29,212 bases of DNA from Folioceros fuciformis (lineage: Eukaryota > Anthocerotophyta > Anthocerotopsida > Anthocerotales), in contig JBNGIO010006317.1 of the NCBI GenBank assembly GCA_049999805.1, forward strand, positions 491,687-520,898. The letters are read 5' to 3'. The notes beneath the pieces are model-generated. The model saw only the letters and a program-made list of their open reading frames with translations, had not been told where the DNA came from and did no database searches. The translations under genes were made by a program, and so were the position numbers. How positions within the stretch are numbered: the first letter of the stretch is position 1; each line of letters begins with the position of its first letter. Positions 10,298-18,599 of the stretch are shown here, one piece after another.

Positions 10298-10317
10298 AGA
10301 TTAGCTTAAGCTAATCT
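10298..10317. repeat. Perfect 20-bp palindrome in the 5' LTR
   Basis: AGATTAGCTTAAGCTAATCT. The same palindrome is present in the 3' LTR near 13037-13056. Confidence 0.95.
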
Positions 10318-10385
10318 TTAGGAAGCTTCCTGCATAGCTTCCTGTGAGCTTCTTGTGAAGCTTCCTTGGGAGCTTTTCTACAGGG

Positions 10386-10392
10386 TATAAAT
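10386..10392 (+). promoter_or_regulatory. LTR TATA box
   Basis: GGGTATAAATACC, conserved in the 3' LTR at 13115. It is the expected start-site signal for element transcription. Confidence 0.7.
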
Positions 10393-10525
10393 ACCCTCTT
10401 GAGCTCCCTTTGCAATAGAGCAGTGAGAGACATTGTGAGACCTCTCTTTCTCCTCTCCTCCTCTCTTCCTCTCCTCTCCTCTCCTCTTCTCCTTCATCAT
10501 GTGGCTCCCTTTCCGATCCTTCAAT

Positions 10526-10537
10526 TGGTATTAGAGC
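10526..10537 (+). other. Primer-binding site (tRNA-iMet)
   Basis: TGGTATTAGAGC, two bases after the 5' LTR. The usual plant copia site is TGGTATCAGAGC, so there is one C to T change. Confidence 0.9.
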
Positions 10538-11115
10538 GAGGTTGTGGAGCTAGGACTGTGGAGTAGAGGGTGATGGCAAGTGCTGTGGACGACGTGCACC
10601 GAGGCATGAGGAAGGCTCCGAAGTGAAGGCAGAATTCGGTGGCCGTTTGAGGCCACCTGCTGCCCGGAGTGCAGGAGGCTCCAGCCGTGCCTTGCTCAGG
10701 CTGTGGCAGCAATAGCGGCATCGCGAGGCGCCGTGGGTGCCAGGCCGTGGGCGCAGGCGATGTGAGCGCACCGGAGCGCCGTAGCAAGCGCTGGCGCAAG
10801 GCGCTAGACCGCGGGGGCGCCGCCACGGGCATAGTGGGCTCGGACACCGTGGGCACCGCCAGCACCAGTCGTGAACGTGGGTGTCGTGCGCAATAGGTTA
10901 GGACGTGGGCGTGGGCAAATTCAGTCGGGAGCGACCGAATTCCGACCGCAGACGGTCAAGTTAATCTTGCAACGCCAAGAGGGCCAGAATCGGACTTGGG
11001 CCCATCGTGTCGGGCTAAATTGTGGACAGTCGTGAGGGTAACTTTCAGAATCTATATTACATTTTCAATCGTTTTCTAACTAGCCTTTTTACTTGATTTG
11101 TATCGATTTTGAAAT
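10538..11115 (+). other. Element leader between the primer-binding site and gag
   Basis: A GC-rich stretch at about 10580-10890 (GGCGCAAGGCGCTAGACC and similar) lies in otherwise AT-rich surroundings. No recognisable protein is encoded. It might be an ordinary leader or captured foreign sequence. Confidence 0.5.
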
Positions 11116-11255
11116 ATGGCATTCTCAGAAAATGTCATGTTCAACATAGAGAAGTTAGATGGTACTAACTTCTCGTTCTGGAAAGAACAAGTCTACAATG
11201 TTCTAGTGCAAAAGAAGCAGATCAAGCCGATAAAGTTGCTAGGAGTGAAACTCGT
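11116..11255 (+). pseudogene. copia gag, N-terminal fragment
   Basis: Opens at ATG 11116 with MAFSENVMFNIEKLDGTNFS, then FWKEQVYNVLVQKKQIKPI, the typical start of a plant copia Gag (LDGTNFxxWK). After about 45 codons the family sequence stops and, within some 20 bases, reverse-transcriptase sequence begins in another frame. The Gag core and zinc knuckle are missing. A stop-free tail runs to 11316 but is not Gag-like. Confidence 0.85.
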
Positions 11256-12622
11256 TAGCTGGTTCGGTTGCTTAGGGGTAAGAAGGCGTTGCCATGCAAA
11301 TGGGTGTATAAGATGAAGGACATACCCCATTATGGCAAACCCAAGTACAAGGCAAATTGGTTGCTAAGGGTTTTAAGCAACAACAAGGTATTGACTTTGA
11401 TGAGATTTTCTCACCAGTTGTCAAAATGACCACCTTGCGATGTGTTCTTGGTCTGGTTGCGAGGCTCGACATGGAACTTGTTCAGATAGATGTGAAGTCG
11501 GCATTTTTGCATGGTGATCCCCAGGAAGAGGTATACATGCAGCAACCAAAGGGTTTCATTGAGAAGGGCAAAGAGAATCTGGTGTGCAGGTTAAAGAAGA
11601 GCCTTTATGGTTTGAAGCAGGCACCCAAGGAGTGGTATTTCAAGTTCTACTCATTTATGCTTTCTCAAGGCTACAAACAAGCGATGAGGATCATTGCCTC
11701 TATACGAAGCAAGCTAAGGATAGAAGCTTGCTCATTCTGGTCCTCTATGTGGATGATATGCTAATTGCTGGGACTAACAGTGATGAGATTTCAGCGTTGA
11801 AGTCAAAGTTGAATGGTCGCTTTGACATGACAGACTTGGGAGAGGCAAGCCATATTCTTGGCATGCGTATTCGTCAAGACAAACAGAAGCGTTTGTTATA
11901 CTTGTCTCAGACTGAATACATTAACAAGGTGCTTCAACGTTTCAATATGGAGAAGGGGAAGGTCTTAAGTACTCCGTTGCCTCCATATGTGAAACTTTCA
12001 AGCAAGGATTGCCCAAGTTCTACGGAGGATAAAGCTGAAATGGAGAAGGTTCCATACTCATCAACTGTAGGGAGTTTGATGTATGCAATGATTGCTACAC
12101 GTCTTGACATTGCTTTTGCAGTGGGAGTGGTTAGCAGGTTCATGTCAAACCCTGGCAGAAAGCATTGGGAGGCAGTGAAAGGAGTCATGAGGTACTTGAA
12201 TGGTACAAAAGCTTTGTGCATATGTTTCGGTAGTGAAGATTCATCTGTCGTGGGATATACAGATGCTGATTATGCAGGGGATATGGACGAAAGGAGGTCC
12301 ACATCAGGTTATATCTTCATGTGCATAGGAGGGGCAGTCTCATGGCGATCTCGTTTGCAATCATGCATAACGCTATCTACCACAGAGGCCGAGTATGTTT
12401 CAGCGACTGAGGCATGCAAGGAAGCCATGTGACTTGCTCGTCTAGTGGGAGATTTAGGGATCAAGGTTGCGCTGCCAGTGTTGCATTGTGATAGCCAGAG
12501 TGCTATCCAATTGGCTAAGAATCCAATGTTTCATGTGAAGACCAAACATGTGGAAGTGAAGTATTACTTCATTCGAGAGCTGTTGGAAGACAAGAGGGTA
12601 TAGCTTGTCAAAGTTCACACCA
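11256..12622 (+). pseudogene. copia pol remnant: reverse transcriptase and RNase H
   Basis: Starts inside RT (KKALPCKWVYKMKD at about 11280). It continues through LVAKGFKQQQGIDFDEIFSP, KSAFLHGDP, the catalytic YVDD at about 11745-11760, ILGMRI, VGSLMYAMIATRLDIAFAV and GYTDADYAGDMD to RNase H with TEAEY. Frameshifts lie near 11355 (a base lost in the KARLV-type motif) and near 11680. The Trp codon expected after EACKEAM is TGA (12430-12432), and a Gln codon further on is TAG (12601-12603). The 100-N gap follows at once. Reverse transcriptase would copy the RNA genome and RNase H would degrade it; this copy is dead. Confidence 0.93.
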
Positions 12623-12722
12623 NNNNNNNNNNNNNNNNNNNNNNNNNNNNNNNNNNNNNNNNNNNNNNNNNNNNNNNNNNNNNNNNNNNNNNNNNNNNNN
12701 NNNNNNNNNNNNNNNNNNNNNN
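12623..12722. other. Assembly gap (100 N)
   Basis: Exactly one hundred Ns, the usual placeholder for unknown length. It falls inside the copia element after RNase H, so the element's true length is unknown. Confidence 0.95.
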
Positions 12723-12787
12723 CGCACAAGCTCGAACACTCATGGGCATGAGGTAGACCACTCTTCTATGAAGGTAAATTGGCCTTT

Positions 12788-12798
12788 AAGTGGGAGGT
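12788..12798 (+). other. Polypurine tract
   Basis: AAGTGGGAGGT directly before the TG of the 3' LTR, the plus-strand priming site typical of plant copia elements. Confidence 0.8.
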
Positions 12799-13239
12799 TG
12801 TAGGGTTATTAAAGCCCAATGTGCTTAGACTAATGTGATTAGTCTACTTAAACTAATGTGATTAGTCTACTTAAACTAATGTGATTAGTCTACTTAAACT
12901 AATGTGATTAGTCTACTTAAACTAATGTGATTAGTCTACTTAAACTAATGTGATTAGTCTAATTAAACTAATCACATTAGTTTAATTAGACTAATGTAAT
13001 TAATCTAAGATTAGTGTTTAATTAAGTATCATTAGTTTAGATTAGCTTAAGCTAATCTTTAGGAAGCTTCCTGTATAGCTTCCTGTAAGCTTCCTTGGGA
13101 GCTTTTCTAGAGGGTATAAATACCTTCTTGAGCTCCCTTTGCAATAGAGCAGTGAGAGACACTGTGAGACCTCTCTGTCTCCTCTCCTCCTCTCTTCCTC
13201 TCCTCTCCTTCATCATGTGGCTCCCTTTCCGATCCTTCA
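12799..13239 (+). repeat. 3' LTR (441 bp)
   Basis: Same termini, TATA box (13115-13121) and palindrome as the 5' LTR. It is 131 bp longer, mainly because of a six-copy 23-bp array, while its CT-rich tract is shorter. The shared parts differ at only a few scattered bases. Confidence 0.92.
12831..12968. repeat. Six tandem 23-bp units in the 3' LTR
   Basis: TAATGTGATTAGTCTACTTAAAC begins at 12831, 12854, 12877, 12900, 12923 and 12946; the last ends in AATTAAAC. It is followed by the inverted form AAACTAATCACATTAGTTT, so a long hairpin with the last unit is possible. Confidence 0.95.
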
Positions 13240-13244
13240 ACATG
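13240..13244. repeat. Right target-site duplication (ACATG)
   Basis: Partner of ACACG at 10209-10213, with one mismatch at the CpG. Confidence 0.75.
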
Positions 13245-13839
13245 TAGATTCTACATAGTATTAAAATACATGATTGCGGGGGATAGTTGTTGCAGGAAGT
13301 GCTGTTCATCAAGTCATGAGAGAAAAATGGTCTCCCCTCCATTTCTTTTCTCACTACATTTTCTCATAAATTCTCCATCCATTTAGTTCTTTATATATAT
13401 ATATATATATGGGTATGTATATATACACACACATAAGACTAACACTAGACACTAGGACTTGTGAGTTAATTCTTGGTAAATTGTCCAAGGCTTTAGGATA
13501 TAGAGTTATATAGGATAATGTTAGGATTAGGTCATAAGATTGAATCTCTTATGGCCTAATCCTATCTGGATACATCTATGGCCTTAAGGCATGACAATAT
13601 TTCATGTAGGCATATACAAGACTTGGGACTCACCATTTGATGATTTATAGAATCCTTATACAACATGCTTGGGTACATTATTCAAGGGTCATGTTGTCAA
13701 GATTGTTAGACCATCATACTTAATACGTGCAAGCCATGTGGGAGTAGTTCAGTGCAAAGTTTTCAACCCTATCCAAGGCATCAAGCTCCTCAAGGGGCTT
13801 GAAAACTTGCATCTTTCCAACCTACACAACTCCAATAAT
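13245..13839. other. AT-rich spacer with a TA/CA microsatellite, no gene
   Basis: (TA)n at 13392-13410 and a TATATACACACACA stretch at about 13418-13434. The remainder precedes the aspartic-protease pseudogene and may hold its old promoter. No motif can be assigned. Confidence 0.6.
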
Positions 13840-15347
13840 ATGGCAATAGGCTTTAGAGTCAATAACATATGTCTTGGGATCTTTGTCATCCTAGTGGTGT
13901 GGTTTGGAAATCTAGGGAATTCAGCCAAACTCCTTGACTTCCTCCGGATGCCCTTGCAACACATAGATACGTTGGACTCTCCTCTACGTCAAGTTTTCAA
14001 CTCCAGAGCAGAGGAGATTCGTCATCTTCTGGAAAGGGATGCCAATAGGATTGGCTTCACAAGTAGTAGAAGAATCCTTTCACAGGGTATTGAGGGAGCT
14101 CGTCTGCAATCTCAACGTTATGGTGATACCAAATTTGTAATTCGAACTGCTGGACCACCGAGCATTCATCTCAACTTGTAGTCACAGCTCATCTCTGGTG
14201 CCTCGTTCAGAACTGGGAGCTACCTCGTAGATTTCCACCTCGGTACACCACCCACAAAGTTGTCTTTGATTTTGGACACTAGGAGTGACCTTATATGGAC
14301 GCAATGCCGGCCATGCATTAGGTGCTACAAGCAGATTGATGCCTTGTTTAAGGCCAAGTTGTCATCATCCTTTGCCAATGTTTCTTGCAATGCACAACAA
14401 TGTTTTCTGGTTGCAACTCCTACAGGTCCCCTAACTTGTGATGATTTGAGTCACGAGCCTTGCCAATATTTATACCAGTACGGAGATGGTTCTTCCACGT
14501 ATGGGATACTTGCCTCAGAGATGGTGACTCTTAAGTCTATGAGTATCGAAGGAGAGCTAAATCAAATGTCAAGATCCCTGGCGTGGTCTTTGGGTGTGGG
14601 AATTCCAATGTAGGAAGCTTTGGGATGGCTTATAGTGTTCTGGGTCTTGGGTAAGGACCTCTTTCTTTCCCACAACAAATTATGGCTTCATACGGGACCA
14701 AGTTCTCATACTGCTTCATGGATTTTAGAGACCCTAACACAATTAAGTCTTTCATCATGTTTGGGGAGCAAAGCGACGAGGTCTTAGAAAACAAGGCATC
14801 TATGAATAAACATGATGCGCAGTACACGACGGTGGTGGAGAATGAGGTGGCACCCACTGAATATTTTGTGGAGATTATGAATGTTTCAGTGGCAGGGAAG
14901 AATGTTCCTATCAACCCTGTAGCATTCGCTACCAATAGCACCAAGGGGTTTGGTGGAACGTTCTTCGACTCTGGTGTTACTGTCACGTACTTTGTGACTG
15001 AGGGCTATAATGCCATAATAAGTACATTTGAGAAAGTTATTGATTATCCTAGGTCTGATCAGACTATTGTGCCTATTTTGACTTTGTGCTTCAAGGCTCA
15101 TGGTGATGTGGGAAGCTTGAACTTGCCCCTTTTGAGCTTGGAGTTTAGGGGTGGTGCAACCTTTGCACCAACCGAGAGTAATTTGTATTTGGAGATTCAA
15201 GATGGAATTAAGTGTTTAGCCATTGCTGATGGAAGTCCATCTAGGACCAACGTCCTCGGCAACCTCATCCAACAAAATTTTCTTATGGTTCATGATACTA
15301 GCAAAAAGAGGATTGGTTTTGCGAAAGCTAATTGTGCAACTTTGTAA
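13840..15347 (+). pseudogene. Nepenthesin-type (A1B) aspartic protease pseudogene
   Basis: From ATG 13840 the frame encodes a hydrophobic signal-like segment (CLGIFVILVVWFGNLG), a propeptide, then family motifs: SGASFRTGSYLVDFHLGTPP, CQYLYQYGDGSSTYGI, FGCGNSNVGSFG, KFSYCFMDFRDP, GNLIQQNFLMVHD and the C-terminal RIGFAKANC. Intact members are secreted or vacuolar pepsin-like proteases with two catalytic DTG/DSG motifs. Here the first is DTRS (about 14275-14286) and the second is DSGV, so the catalytic Gly of the first is lost. The frame is broken by TAG at 14179-14181, a frameshift near 14565, and TAA at 14652-14654 where the family has Gln. It is intronless, as many relatives are. The terminal stop is at 15345. 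Confidence 0.93.
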
Positions 15348-16085
15348 GCTTACGCTCTCTCTTTGCAAGACTTGATTGTCATACAATAGCTTTGAATTGT
15401 AGCTTGTCTCTCTCATTGCTAAATCTAATTAGGATTTTTCATCTTTGTAGGCTCTCTTTTTTGTGAGAGGCATTTGTGTTCCTTTGTTGGTTCAAAACTC
15501 TCTAATTAATTGCAATAGCTAATAGTACCTTAAAATATTAAACTCCTCGTAACCTTCAAGTTCCATAGCTTTCAAATATAACTCCACCCTATTCTACAAG
15601 TGCCCATGTTCAAACAACCCTTGCCAACTAGCTAAACAAAAGATTTGAGTGCAATATACATGAGGGACAAATTATAGAACCCATAGTCCGTGAAATCCTT
15701 ACAAGGAAATGCCTAATTAATCATCCATATTCTCATTTCCATCCAATTTGAGATTGGCTTTGACCTCTAAAAGCTAACATATGTAGGGAGAAGTCACTTA
15801 TGTAGACCTACAAAGACCTATCACCAAGAATATTGTCTATGGACCTTCTCACCGATGGCATTAATTGCGTCCACTCTAAGAGCTAAGTTAGAAAACTTTT
15901 CCACGGGTAGTAGGACAAACCCGCAGCCCCAATCACCCATTGAGTATGCAAGGTTTTATCTTGCTTATTGGTTCAACCAATCATAACCCCCATGCACCCC
16001 CTATTTGTGTAGGTTTGAATTATGTGGTGCTTGTCGCGCACCCAGAGGCAAAGTCCGCACCATAGGTCACGTCCGTCAGCGAAGA
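15348..16085. other. AT-rich intergenic sequence, no gene recognised
   Basis: No long frame, no repeat and no RNA-gene signature. GC content rises sharply at about 16020, where the retroelement relic begins. Confidence 0.6.
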
Positions 16086-16650
16086 ATGGCGAACTGACAG
16101 AAAGCCCAGGCGCTGAACTATGCCAAAGCGATGACTGGACTCATAGAATCCCTTGGGGAGTCTTACCGGGCCGGCGCTCGCGTCGAACCATTCAGTGGAC
16201 TCCGTCTGGAAGGTCGAGGATGATGGAAACGGGGTGAGGCGAGAATGGTAAGCGGAGGTAGAGAGTGCGAGGTGGGAACATGAAGTGGTAGATGCTCAGA
16301 GGGATGCTCTGGTCCAGGTGCTTGCCTCGGAGCATTCCTAACTGGCCGTTGCAGCAAGGCTTACCGAGTTTGTCTCTCGAATGTCGGAGTCATTCCACAA
16401 TCTGTTATAAGTGCTACGAACTCGATCATCGGACGAGAGAGTGTAAACACTTGTGATCCAATGGAGAGCGGGGCCCCCTCGGCGACGCAAGCCTTGAGAC
16501 ACACTCCAGAGATGGTGGGCAAGTGGGGGAAGATGGAGAAGAGAAAAAGAGACTGGACACGAGCTTAGCACAATTTGAGGCCCCTGCTATGATAGCAGGT
16601 CCGTCCTTTATAGCAAAAGTGGGCTCTTAGCTCGAGAGACAACTATAAAT
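16086..16650 (+). pseudogene. Retroelement gag relic with CCHC zinc knuckle
   Basis: Protein-like pieces run over three frames: QKAQALNYAKAMTGLIESLG (from about 16098), EVESARWEHEVVDAQRDALV (from about 16252) and a zinc knuckle C-YK-C-YELD-H-RTRE-C at 16403-16444, which fits CX2CX4HX4C exactly. The knuckle is the nucleic-acid-binding motif of retrotransposon Gag. At least two frameshifts and several stops break it (TGA at 16095, then TAA codons where Gln would fit). After the knuckle the frame stays open to about 16630. No protease, RT or LTR could be found next to it, so the parent element (gypsy or copia) is undetermined. Confidence 0.6.
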
Positions 16651-16702
16651 GCAAAGTTATCCTAAGACTTGGGCAGGCTAGTCCTGCTAAACAACAGCTG
16701 GC

Positions 16703-18369
16703 TCATCTTAATGAGTCAACGGTGGAGTGGGCGATGTGGGGCCAGAAGAGGAATTCGCGGGAGATCTTTGTGTCGGTGAGGCGGGTCCCGGAGAAGATTC
16801 TGCCCCTCCAATCGCTATTAGCAGATGGGCAGAGCCAGCTTGAGGAGTTTGGACCAACAGCTGGAGGTCCGGCGAGGAAGGCCCGGCGGCGGGGTGGATT
16901 GCTCGGAGCCGTCCGTCCGCCCGTAGGTGTTGGTCTTGTCAACATCGCCTTCGCCGTTTTGGTAAGGACCTATAGTACCTCCCCATGAAAGAAAGGGTGA
17001 TTATCATCCAATTGTTGGATGTCGTCAAGTACCATCCTTTGGAGGGTCCTGTACTTCGGTCGCTATCGTGCCTTCGGGATTTTAGCGTGTTGAGCCGCGA
17101 CAGTGTTGCCATGTTGACGGAGTTCTTCCAAGGCTACGGAGGTGCCTCTTGCTGATTCTCGAAGATGGAGAGCGGACACAGCTTCGGACTGAGCCTGAAG
17201 TAGGGTGACCTCACGCTGGTCCTCCTGGACCTCGTAGTCAGCCAACTGCGCTTGCAACTCCTCAGCCTTGCTTCGGAAGCTGTTCGCTCGGTCGAGGAGT
17301 TGCTTCTGCTCCTACTCCTAGACTTCTCCATGACTCTGCATGGTCTCGCGAGTTTGGGTGAGCTCCGTCTTCAAAGTGCGAACCTCCTCATGGGCAGCCT
17401 TTTCAGCCACCTGCGAAGTCCGCAATTTGGCTCGCATCTCTTCCACTTGCTGAACGACCTCTGCCAACTTCTTCGACTCGAAGGCCCGGTTGTGCTCCTT
17501 CCGATACTATTCCCTATCGGACGTATGCTGTGTACAGGCAGCCAAGGAGTTTGAGTCCCGTTTCCTCCACGCCTACCGCTCCTCAGCATGGATGGCCTCC
17601 ATCTCGGAGCACGTTCTCTCCAGCTCCCCCTAAGTGACTTCGAGTTGGTTCTCCAGGTCTGTGTGCTGGTTGGCGAGTTGGACCGTAAGGTCCGTTAGTT
17701 CTCGTAGGTAGCCGTCTCGCTCTTCTCAGTACCTGGTTGACTCCTCTAGCAGCTTAGTGCTATGCCTGGTTGCTTTCTCTCTTAAGTCGGATAACTGAGC
17801 AGCTAGCTCAGTTATCCTCTTTCAAAGGGCGATGTTTTTGCCCTCCCGTGCCGCCACCTATCTGAAGGACCATGCAAGTCCTTCTGCCACACTAGCCACA
17901 ATTCCTTGGGCTGCTTGTGTGGCACTGGGAGGTAACTTGGCCCTCCCAAAGGACGTCGAGATTGCCCTCCTCATGGGCTCTAGGTCCATGATGCCTTCGT
18001 CGATCAAACCCTCCAGGACTATTGATCGCGGGAGAGCTCTCCGGTGATCCTCTTCCTCTTGGGCCGGAGTAGGAGCCAATCGAGGAACCAGAGGTAGGAT
18101 CACTTCGGCGGCAAGTGAACTAGGTGAGCGTGGACCCTTCCCCTTCTTTCGGCCTCGTGGCAAGTGAGGCCATTTAACATCGGAGGGTCCGATGCCATGC
18201 TTCTCATTGTAGTCCAACTGGGCCGCCAAGCGGACCAGCTCCATGCGGTCTGCTTCTTCCTGGGTCTTGGGTGTTGGGGCTGGAGTGGACTATAGGAGCT
18301 AGGAAATCCTCTGGCTCCAGCGTTGAGCTTCCAGTGGTTGCCGATCTCCAAGAATTGCCTTGGCGACAT
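16703..18369 (-). pseudogene. Decayed coiled-coil protein gene, probably retroelement-derived
   Basis: One minus-strand frame stays protein-like from about 18285 to 16706. It starts with a basic, Pro-rich part (DYNEKHGIGPSDVKWP, GRKKGKG). A long Glu/Leu/Gln-rich coiled coil follows (ITELAAQLSDLREKA, LTVQLANQHTDLENQL, KKLAEVVQQVEEMRAKLR, KAEELQAQLADYEVQE), then a Pro/Arg tail. It is cut by TAG at 17858, 17630, 17573, 17507, 17318, 17312, 17063 and 16970 and TGA at 17822 and 17726 (lowest plus-strand coordinate of each), with no TAA. The original start may be ATG 18369 (MSPRQFLEIGNHWK) in another frame, implying a frameshift near 18295. The CCHC gag relic lies convergent to it. The family is not recognised; coiled-coil ORFs of this kind occur in plant gypsy-type and CACTA elements, but that is only a guess. 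Confidence 0.55.
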
Positions 18370-18599
18370 GGTGGAAGTCAGGAAGGCGTTGAGGGTGAGG
18401 ACAAAGGTGAAGGTGAAGGTCGTAGGGACACAGTAGGAAGCGGGCGTGGAGATGTCGTGCGAGCGTGGTGAGTCGGAGTGACAAAATGAAAGATGAGTGA
18501 GGGGTGAGAAGCGAGAGGAAGGTCAAGGGAAGTATGGGGCGTATCGGCCGGCGTAAGCAAGAGTAAGGCAAGAGTAAGCACTTACGCTCCAGCACAAGT

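Larger units (their letters stand above)
10214..10523 (+). repeat. 5' LTR (310 bp)
   Basis: From TGTAGGG to CCTTCA. It contains two perfect palindromes, AAGCTTCCT-type repeats, a TATA box at 10386 and a CT-rich stretch (CTCCTCTCC) before the end. It is shorter than the 3' LTR because it lacks the 23-bp repeat array. Confidence 0.9.
10214..13239 (+). mobile_element. Ty1/copia LTR retrotransposon, internally deleted and inactivated
   Basis: Bounded by two LTRs that start TGTAGGGTTATT and end in CCTTCA, with TG...CA termini. A primer-binding site complementary to initiator tRNA-Met follows the 5' LTR, a purine tract precedes the 3' LTR, and a 5-bp target duplication flanks it. Inside, a short gag N-terminus is joined almost directly to the middle of the reverse transcriptase, so the rest of gag, protease and integrase are absent. 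The order gag-RT-RNase H and the YVDD and TEAEY motifs place it in copia. The pol frame has two frameshifts and two stop codons, and a 100-N gap cuts the 3' part. It cannot move on its own. Confidence 0.95.

Noticed and set aside
12831-12968. CRISPR-like array (six 23-bp repeats)
   Set aside because: The repeats are directly adjacent with no spacers and lie in a plant LTR.
16703-18369. Reassigned or suppressed TAG (alternative genetic code)
   Set aside because: DDB1 and GRAS read normally with TAG or TGA as terminal stops, so decay of a silenced element explains the TAGs better.
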